Of a stretch of 64,000 nt of DNA, positions 57,166-64,000 are shown piece after piece; the first letter of the stretch is position 1; each line of letters opens with the position of its first letter. Below the pieces are notes generated by a model. The model made no database searches and was not told the DNA's origin. It saw nothing but the letters and a program-made list of their open reading frames with translations. Source of the DNA: Candidatus Bathyarchaeota archaeon. GTDB taxonomy: Archaea; Thermoproteota; Bathyarchaeia; Bathyarchaeales; Bathycorpusculaceae. Made by a program: the position numbers and the translations under genes. The stretch lies in assembly GCA_003141855.1 (NCBI GenBank), contig PLNS01000021.1, positions 21,060 to 85,059 of the forward strand, written 5' to 3'.

Positions 57166-57735
57166 CTACAGAGAACCTTTGTATTGACTCATTGTTGGGC
57201 AACCTACGCACTTTTGGGTTTCATATCGTTTGCAGGGGTCACAGTCAACTTTACATGGAGTCCCTGTTCTTTCTTTATGAGCTAGATTTTCTCTTATTTG
57301 AAGGAAGGGTGAAAAGTAAGTGCCACTTATGGGGTAGAATTCTGATCGGCGTATTCCTTTGCTGCATCTCAGGGAACACTTCTCCATCGATATGCTCTCA
57401 AGGGTTTCTTTTGTTTCTGCAACAACAAGCGCGATTAAGTTATAGCCACCCATTGTCTTGAATATCTGAATTATCCGGGGGCATTCCTCGAAGCGGTCTA
57501 GAACGTTCTGCATTGCCTCTGCACTTTCCATTTCTAGCATTACGATTGCTGGGTGAAGTTTGAGGACGTTTGGATTAATTAAAGCTGATACTTTTATCGT
57601 TCCATTTTTTAGGAGCCTTTCGAGTCTTTTCTTGGTCCCCATACTTGAGAAGCCTGTATTTTTAGCTAAGTCTTGTAATGTTGTTCGCCCATCTGCTTGG
57701 AGCTGGGTAATTATTTTTTTGTCTATGTCGTCCAA
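57166..57735 (-). CDS. Lrp/AsnC-family regulator with C-terminal Cys-rich extension
   Basis: DDIDKKIITQLQADGRTTLQDLAKNTGFSSMGTKKRLERLLKNG; C-terminal CKVDCDPCKRYETQKCVGCP. Confidence 0.9.
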   Translation of the reverse strand: MDDIDKKIITQLQADGRTTLQDLAKNTGFSSMGTKKRLERLLKNGTIKVSALINPNVLKLHPAIVMLEMESAEAMQNVLDRFEECPRIIQIFKTMGGYNLIALVVAETKETLESISMEKCSLRCSKGIRRSEFYPISGTYFSPFLQIRENLAHKERTGTPCKVDCDPCKRYETQKCVGCPTMSQYKGSL

Positions 57736-57755
57736 ACTTCTTCACTGTTTATTTT

Positions 57756-57783
57756 ATAAACATAAAGTATTAATAAGGTTTAT
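57756..57783. promoter_or_regulatory. Shared dyad element, copy 2 (lrp/metK intergenic)
   Basis: ATAAAC-N16-GTTTAT, perfect 6-bp dyad, containing AGTATTAATA. Confidence 0.6.
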
Positions 57784-57842
57784 CTATTAAACTTTTTCTA
57801 AAACGTGCCTTAACACGCATCAAGCAGAGTACGGTGACAAGA

Positions 57843-57971
57843 ATGAATGAATTTAACGTTAAATATGATTTAAGCTTAACCCCCTTGCGTAAAAAACTAA
57901 GAAAAGAGTTCAGGTCTACCTTGAAAGATGAAAAAGGAAAGCTGAAGGGTTACACATGGCCTCAACAATAA
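57843..57971 (+). CDS. Possible small ORF overlapping the metK start
   Basis: ATG...[45 protein letters not shown]; stop lies 13-15 nt inside metK. Confidence 0.4.
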   Translation: MNEFNVKYDLSLTPLRKKLRKEFRSTLKDEKGKLKGYTWPQQ

Positions 57972-59173
57972 ATGAGCGCCACATGTTTTCCTCGGAATCC
58001 GTAGCAGAGGGTCATCCCGACAAAGTCGCAGACCAAATATCGGACAGCGTCGTAGATGCCATAATTGGCAAAGACCCTAAAGCAAGGGTAGATTGTGAAA
58101 CATTAATCATGCAAGGCAACATCATAGTCACAGGTCAAATCACAACTTCCTGCTATGTACCTATCCCAAACGTTGTTAGAAAGACTTTGAAGGAAATAGG
58201 TTTCGACAACGCTAAAGACGGCTTAGACTGGGAAACATGCGGTATCCTGGTTTCTTTTACGGAGCAGTCTCCAGACATCGCAGTAGGTGTGAACGAAAGC
58301 AATGGACATGAACAGGGGGCTGGAGACCAAGGCATGGTATTCGGCTATGCCACAAATGAGACAAAAGAGTTGATGCCTCTGCCTATTATGCTTGCACATA
58401 AACTTGTTGAAAGACTATCTGAATGCAGAAAAAAAGGAATATTGCCCTATTTACGACCGGATGGCAAATCTCAGGCTACCGTTGAATATGTTAATGGAAA
58501 ACCAAAGAGGGTGGATGCCGTCGTAATTGCTGCTCAACATGCTCCCGAGATTGATGCAGAGAAGATACGGGAAGACATCATAAATCAGGTGATAAAGAAA
58601 GTGATACCTGCCAACTTGCTGGATTCAGAGACAAAGTACATAGTCAATGGAACAGGAAGATTCGTGGTCGGAGGAACCTTAGCAGATTCAGGCTTGACGG
58701 GGCGGAAAATCATCGTTGACACGTATGGTGGCGTCGGAAGGCACGGCGGAGGCTGTTTCTCAGGCAAAGACCCTTCAAAAGTTGACCGCTCAGGTTGCTA
58801 CATGGCAAGATACATCGCCAAAAACATTGTTGCGGCAGGATTGGCAGATCAATGCGAGACCCAAATATCCTATGCAATAGGCGTTGCCCAACCAGTCTCA
58901 GTCATGGTAAACACGTTTGGTACGGGCAAGATACCTGATGAGAAAATCCTTGAGTTGGTAAAGAAACATTTTGACATGAGACCCAAAGCAATCATAGACC
59001 ACTTAGATCTTCAAAGACCGATATATAGAAAAACCGCTGTGTTTGGGCATTTCGGAAGAAACGATCCTGACTTCACATGGGAAAGAACCGACAAAGCAGC
59101 ATTACTGCGAAAAGCCGCTGAAGAAAATGGTTCTGGGCAGCTACAAGTGTCAAGTTCAAAACACTTGACATAA
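57956..59173 (+). CDS. metK: S-adenosylmethionine synthetase, bacterial-type MetK
   Basis: [74 protein letters not shown]. Confidence 0.96.
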   Translation: MASTINERHMFSSESVAEGHPDKVADQISDSVVDAIIGKDPKARVDCETLIMQGNIIVTGQITTSCYVPIPNVVRKTLKEIGFDNAKDGLDWETCGILVSFTEQSPDIAVGVNESNGHEQGAGDQGMVFGYATNETKELMPLPIMLAHKLVERLSECRKKGILPYLRPDGKSQATVEYVNGKPKRVDAVVIAAQHAPEIDAEKIREDIINQVIKKVIPANLLDSETKYIVNGTGRFVVGGTLADSGLTGRKIIVDTYGGVGRHGGGCFSGKDPSKVDRSGCYMARYIAKNIVAAGLADQCETQISYAIGVAQPVSVMVNTFGTGKIPDEKILELVKKHFDMRPKAIIDHLDLQRPIYRKTAVFGHFGRNDPDFTWERTDKAALLRKAAEENGSGQLQVSSSKHLT

Positions 59174-59249
59174 ATTTGCAGGAAACTTTGCCAGGAGGGC
59201 GCTGGAACTGACGAGATACAATGAGGTACATTGTCATAAATGGGCTGTC

Positions 59250-61280
59250 TTGTTAGAAAAAAGAAGGTGCAAGATGGAGCAGGCAATAGCAGCAATACAC
59301 TCTGGAAACTTTGAAACGGCCCAGATGTTTGTCTCTGAAATTTTTCATGGTGAAGAATCGCGAAACGGCAAGGACACAGATCCTGGTATGGAAGGGTCAT
59401 TGCTTTATCATATGGCGATGGTGACTAAAATGGAGGCAGAGCCCAAATTTGTGTTGGAGGAACTTGGACTTGATGAACCTGACGTCACCGCTCGCGAGTT
59501 GACTTTCTTCGACGATTTTGTTTCGGATGTTAAAGAACTCACCAAAAAGCTGGAAATAGACGTCAACTCTAAATCAACATTATGCAAAGCCGCTCTGGAC
59601 GAAGAAGAAAAAATCGCCCTATTCGAAAAACTTTCAGAAAAGACCCAAACCGTTGAAGCAATGCTTAAAAAAGAAGATTTTAACGCTGAACTTGAGCTGC
59701 AAAGAACATTCTTAGAATGGGCAACAAATGTCATTGATATGCGTATGAGGCAAGAATACGAGATAATAAAGGGCTTCTTGATACTGGCGGATTTAACGAG
59801 CAATCTTGGAATCGAACGCGTAAGCAAGATTATGGATAGCGTCCAAGAAAAATTTGGAAAGGCAACTGCAACTGCTGCCCTCAACGTGACTCTTAAGGTT
59901 GGAATCTCGAGGCAAAAATTGCAGACAATCATGCTAAGTGACCATTATATTGAATATAAAATGAATATGGCTGAGCTAGAGGCGTATATGCGATTTTTGA
60001 ATTGCCCTATCTTTGGAAGTCATCATTACCTATTGGATAGGCTCAAGGCAGAGGCTGGGACGGCTGAACTGTTTTGTCGTTATTTCTGTGTTGCCCACGC
60101 AAAGGCTATGTTTGAAACTGTTCTGCCTTTCACGTTTGAAATGTCTCAGCCCAAACGAATGTCCTCTGATGGAAAATGCGAATTTCACCTTAAACTTGCC
60201 CAACCATCAAACGAGACTAACGCGAAATTCATTCCTCTAGTGATTTCTTGGAACGTGACAGCAAAATGCAACTTGAAATGTGCACACTGCTACATAAATG
60301 CAGGTGAAAAGAAAAACATCGATGAACTTAGTACTGACGCTGCAAAACTGCTTATACATCAGATTGCGGAAGTCAGCAAACCTTTACTTATACTAAGCGG
60401 TGGCGAACCTCTGCTCAGAAAGGACATTTTTGAACTCATTAGATATGGTACAGAGCGCGGTCTAAAGATGGCTCTGGGAAGCAACGGCATGCTGATTGAC
60501 GATATTGTGGCGCGAAAATTGAAAGATGCAGGGATAACTACAGTGTCAATCAGTCTCGACTCAAGTGTGCCTGTACTGCATGATCAATTTCGAGGAGTAA
60601 CGGGCTCTTGGCAACGGGCTGTGGAAGCAATTAAAGCACTTAAAAGAAATGGAGTAGTTGTTCAGGTAAACACAACTGTGACGCAGCAGAATTACAGCCA
60701 AATTGGAGATATCTTAGCCTTAGCTGAAAAATTGGGCGCGGAGAATTTTCATTTGTTCTTTTTAGTTCCTACGGGCAGAGGAGCAAGAATTGAAGACATA
60801 ACTCCTGATATGTACGAAAAGATGATCACTTCTTCATTCTCAAAGAGTATGCAGTACAATCTTAACGTTAAGCCGTCTTGTGCACCACAGTTCATGCGTA
60901 TTGCACAGGAAACTGGGATTGACATGACCCGGTGGGTAAGAGGCTGCATGGCTGGATTGTATTACTGTCGTATCTATCCTACTGGAGAAGTCACTCCTTG
61001 TCCTTATCTTCCGATTGCTCTGGGTAACATCCGCCAAAAATCCTTTAAGGACATATGGTTCAACTCAGAGATTCTTCGAAACCTGCGAGATTTCAAGAAA
61101 CTGAAAGGCAAATGCGGTAAATGTGAGTATAATGAGGTTTGCGGCGGTTGCCGAGCTCGGGCTTATGGTCTTACTAGCGATTTCATAGATTTCTGTGGGG
61201 ATCTCCATGAACCGACTGAACTACACGGTGACTACTTGGCAGAGGAACCATGGTGTACTTACAAACCTAAAGGTTCGTAG
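59250..61280 (+). CDS. Radical SAM/SPASM protein with long N-terminal helical domain (start probably 59274)
   Basis: SWNVTAKCNLKCAHCYINAG, LSGGEPLLRKDIFELI, CGKCEYNEVCGGCRARAYG; AhbC/AhbD-like SPASM. Confidence 0.9.
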   Translation: MLEKRRCKMEQAIAAIHSGNFETAQMFVSEIFHGEESRNGKDTDPGMEGSLLYHMAMVTKMEAEPKFVLEELGLDEPDVTARELTFFDDFVSDVKELTKKLEIDVNSKSTLCKAALDEEEKIALFEKLSEKTQTVEAMLKKEDFNAELELQRTFLEWATNVIDMRMRQEYEIIKGFLILADLTSNLGIERVSKIMDSVQEKFGKATATAALNVTLKVGISRQKLQTIMLSDHYIEYKMNMAELEAYMRFLNCPIFGSHHYLLDRLKAEAGTAELFCRYFCVAHAKAMFETVLPFTFEMSQPKRMSSDGKCEFHLKLAQPSNETNAKFIPLVISWNVTAKCNLKCAHCYINAGEKKNIDELSTDAAKLLIHQIAEVSKPLLILSGGEPLLRKDIFELIRYGTERGLKMALGSNGMLIDDIVARKLKDAGITTVSISLDSSVPVLHDQFRGVTGSWQRAVEAIKALKRNGVVVQVNTTVTQQNYSQIGDILALAEKLGAENFHLFFLVPTGRGARIEDITPDMYEKMITSSFSKSMQYNLNVKPSCAPQFMRIAQETGIDMTRWVRGCMAGLYYCRIYPTGEVTPCPYLPIALGNIRQKSFKDIWFNSEILRNLRDFKKLKGKCGKCEYNEVCGGCRARAYGLTSDFIDFCGDLHEPTELHGDYLAEEPWCTYKPKGS

Positions 61281-61372
61281 CTAACGATTCTGCTCTTCAA
61301 GCGATATGCGTGGCTGAATATTCTTTTGCCATTTCAAATAAGCTCGACGATGGCTTAGCTGGCGTTTACTTT

Positions 61373-61400
61373 ATAAACAAAAAGTATTAATATTATTTAG
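61373..61400. promoter_or_regulatory. Shared dyad element, copy 3 (upstream of mrp-hydrogenase)
   Basis: ATAAAC-N16-ATTTAG containing AGTATTAATA. Confidence 0.5.
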
Positions 61401-61434
61401 CTAATATACTATATTCTCCTTAAACGGTGAAAAA

Positions 61435-62382
61435 ATGACAAATACAACTAAGCAGGTAAACGTCGCCGAGGAATGCGACGGGAAATGCAGTTCATGCTCA
61501 ACATCTGATGGTTGCAACGATCACAGAAAGCAACAGTATGAACAAGAGCAAAAACTAAAATTGAAACTGAGCAAGATTAAGCATAAAATAGCAATTATCA
61601 GCGGCAAGGGCGGCGTTGGCAAAAGCACCGTAACTGCGAATCTTGCTATGGCCTTCGCGATTCAAGGACACAAAGATAAAGTCGGGGTTCTTGATGCAGA
61701 CATTCACGGCCCATGTATTCCAAAGATGCTTGGCCTTAAAGGGCAGAAACTTGTAGGCGGGCCTGGTGGATTACTCTTTCCAGTCACTGGTAAACTAGGC
61801 ATAAAAGTTGTATCAATGGACTTCTTGCTTCCAAACGATGAGGCACCCGTTATTTGGCGTGGTCCATTAAAAATGAAAATTATTCAACAATTTTTATCTG
61901 ATGTAACGTGGGGAGACCTTGACTATTTACTAGTGGACCTTCCGCCTGGAACTGGCGATGAACCGCTAAGTGTTATACAGTTGATTCCTGACATGGATGG
62001 TGTTGTTATAGTGACTATGCCGTCAGAGGTTTCCGAAGCTGTTGTTAAAAAATCTGTTTCCTTCGCTAAGCAAGTCGGCGTTCCAGTTATCGGCATAATT
62101 GAGAACATGAGTGGATTTGTCTGCCCCGAGTGCGGAGCCAAAATTGACGTTTTCAAAGCTGGTGGCGGAAAAAGAATAGCCGATGATATGAACATTCCTT
62201 ATCTGGGTTCTATACCTTTAGATCCTAAGATTTGTAATGACTCTGACGGCGGGCTGTCTTTTATAGTTGAAAACAAAACTTCACCTGCAACTAAAGCGTT
62301 CTTGGAAATTGTCAAAGAGATCGAGCAATTCTTGGAGCACACTGAGCCTTCAGAAAAAGCAACTAAGCCAAAGGCAGTTTAA
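61435..62382 (+). CDS. Mrp/NBP35-type P-loop Fe-S carrier ATPase
   Basis: IAIISGKGGVGKSTVTANLAMAFA, DADIHGPCIPKMLGL, FVCPECG. Confidence 0.93.
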   Translation: MTNTTKQVNVAEECDGKCSSCSTSDGCNDHRKQQYEQEQKLKLKLSKIKHKIAIISGKGGVGKSTVTANLAMAFAIQGHKDKVGVLDADIHGPCIPKMLGLKGQKLVGGPGGLLFPVTGKLGIKVVSMDFLLPNDEAPVIWRGPLKMKIIQQFLSDVTWGDLDYLLVDLPPGTGDEPLSVIQLIPDMDGVVIVTMPSEVSEAVVKKSVSFAKQVGVPVIGIIENMSGFVCPECGAKIDVFKAGGGKRIADDMNIPYLGSIPLDPKICNDSDGGLSFIVENKTSPATKAFLEIVKEIEQFLEHTEPSEKATKPKAV

Positions 62383-62397
62383 AAGAGAAGTAGACAA

Positions 62398-63855
62398 ATG
62401 AACAAAACAATAACTATAGATCCAATTACTCGTCTGGAAGGTCATGGCAAGATAACGATTTTCCTGAACAAAGCGGGAAATGTTGAAAATGCTTATTTGC
62501 AAATTCCAGAGCTCAGAGGGTTTGAAAAGTTTTGTGAAGGAAGAAAAGCCGAGGATATGCCTCAGCTAACAAGCAGAATTTGTGGCGTGTGCCCTGTTGC
62601 CCACCATTTTGCTTCTACAAAGGCGCTAGATGCCGCATTTCATGTTGAACCTCCAGCAACAGCTAAGAAACTTGGAGAACTCATGTACTGCGGCTACATT
62701 ATCTATGATCACATCCTTCACTTCTACTTCTTAGGCGCACCAGACTTTATTGTAGGCCCAGAGGCTTCGCCATCTGAGAGGAACATTCTCGGAGTCATGA
62801 AGAAAGTTGGTCTTGACATCACCAAGGAAGTGATTAAGCATCGAGCCTATGGTCAGCAAATCACAGCCATAATTGGTGGAAAGGCAACTCATCCCGTGTG
62901 TGGGCTGCCGGGGGGCATTTCTAAACCATTAAATGAGGAAGATAGACAAGCGATTGAAAAAATGGCTGAATCATGTATCGAGTTTGCAAAATTCAGTTTA
63001 AGATTGTTTGACGATGTTGTATTGAAGAATAAACGTTATTTAGACATGATTCTGAGTGATGCCTATACTCTGAAAACATATTACATGGGGTTAGTAGATG
63101 AGAACAACAAGGTTAACTTCTATGACGGTAAAGTGCGAGTGGTTGATCCTGAGGGCAAAGAGTTTGTGAAATTTGCTCCATGTGAGTATTTGGATGTGAT
63201 TGAGGAGCGGGTTGAACCTTGGAGCTATGGCAAGTTTCCCTACTTAAAGAAAGTGGGTTGGAAGGGCTTTGTTGGCGGGTCGGACAGCGGTATTTATCGT
63301 GTTGGACCCCTTGGAAGGCTTAACGTTTCAGAAGGCATGGCAACACCTCTTGCTCAGCAGGAATACAAGAGAATGTATGAGACGCTCGGGGGGAAACCTG
63401 TTCATTCTACTCTTGCGTTTCATTGGGCTCGCTTGATAGAATTATTGTACGCGGCAGAAAGGTGTTTGGAACTGAGCAGAGATAAAGATATAACGGGCAA
63501 GGAAATTCGGAGTAAGCCCGGCATCCCAGGGGAAGGGGTTGGGATTGTTGAAGCAGCACGAGGTACTCTAATTCATCACTACGTTTTGGATGAAGAGGCT
63601 TTGGTTAAGAATGTTAACTTGATAGTTGCCACGACAAACAACACCCCTGCGATCTGCATTTCAATTAGAGACGCAGCTAAGGCTCTGATACATGGTGAAG
63701 ACGTGAGTGAAGGGCTTTTAAACGAAGTAGAGATGGTTTTCAGAGCCTATGACCCCTGTTTGGCGTGCGCAACACACTGTGCAATAGGTCAAATGCCTCT
63801 TCAAATCAAAGTGTATGATAATGAAAAAAAATTATTGAAAACGCTTGAAAGGTAA
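62398..63855 (+). CDS. [NiFe]-hydrogenase large subunit, group-3-like (Mvh/Frh/sulfhydrogenase alpha)
   Basis: ITIDPITRLEGHGKI, SRICGVCPVAHHFAS (N-terminal CxxC), DPCLACATH (C-terminal CxxC). Confidence 0.93.
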   Translation: MNKTITIDPITRLEGHGKITIFLNKAGNVENAYLQIPELRGFEKFCEGRKAEDMPQLTSRICGVCPVAHHFASTKALDAAFHVEPPATAKKLGELMYCGYIIYDHILHFYFLGAPDFIVGPEASPSERNILGVMKKVGLDITKEVIKHRAYGQQITAIIGGKATHPVCGLPGGISKPLNEEDRQAIEKMAESCIEFAKFSLRLFDDVVLKNKRYLDMILSDAYTLKTYYMGLVDENNKVNFYDGKVRVVDPEGKEFVKFAPCEYLDVIEERVEPWSYGKFPYLKKVGWKGFVGGSDSGIYRVGPLGRLNVSEGMATPLAQQEYKRMYETLGGKPVHSTLAFHWARLIELLYAAERCLELSRDKDITGKEIRSKPGIPGEGVGIVEAARGTLIHHYVLDEEALVKNVNLIVATTNNTPAICISIRDAAKALIHGEDVSEGLLNEVEMVFRAYDPCLACATHCAIGQMPLQIKVYDNEKKLLKTLER

Positions 63856-63871
63856 TGAGGAGATAAAACGA

Positions 63872-64000
63872 ATGAAAATATGCGTAAGTGCAACAGCAAA
63901 CAATTTAGAAGCGCAATTAGATCCCCGCTTCGGTAGATGTCTCTACCTTATAATTGTGGACTCTGAAACTATGCAGTTTGAAGCCATTCCAAACATGGCA
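63872..64000 (+). CDS. Dinitrogenase iron-molybdenum cofactor (NifX/NifB-C-like) family protein, truncated by window end
   Basis: MKICVSATANNLEAQLDPRFGRCLYLIIVDSETMQFEAIPNMA. Confidence 0.8.
   Translation, partial: MKICVSATANNLEAQLDPRFGRCLYLIIVDSETMQFEAIPNMA

Overview
The sequence looks archaeal: TFB, AUG/TTG/GTG starts, TATA-type AT-rich promoters, family-B PolB2-like polymerase, Mrp/NBP35, CbiMNQO, SufC/SufB(D) and a group-3-like [NiFe]-hydrogenase large subunit. The lineage is probably Bathyarchaeia-like, but that is inference only. The window has two halves. (1) About 0-33 kb is accessory. It holds a cluster of six serine-recombinase-fold ORFs, several of which have lost the catalytic serine; an operon of PD-(D/E)XK nuclease, double recombinase split by an in-frame amber codon, and TFB; and an AbrB gene with a triple palindromic operator. 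It also holds a complete DNA phosphorothioation locus (dndB, C, D, E plus a DndA/IscS-type desulfurase) followed by four genes: PLD-helicase, a 64-aa protein, an SMC/DndD-like ATPase and an AlbA_2 protein. These could be an archaeal restriction arm, possibly PbeABCD-type, in place of DndFGH. Further along are a PLD-family protein, a tandem pair of Holliday-junction-resolvase-like nucleases (one with its catalytic motif erased), a thioredoxin-fold protein without cysteines coupled to a DUF4365-like protein, a RecA-like/PolB2/Cas4-like cassette, and an IS1182-type transposase. (2) About 33-64 kb is mostly housekeeping and metal/redox metabolism: ABC exporter, P3A-type ATPase, CbiMNQO, ThiI, Suf, ZIP/NikR, radical SAM proteins, MetK, Mrp and hydrogenase. 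Manual reading shows at least five genes broken by small frameshifts, two genes with in-frame TGA, and several genes with no canonical start codon. These are either real decay/recoding or consensus-sequence errors, and raw reads must settle which. No tRNA, rRNA or CRISPR array was recognised.
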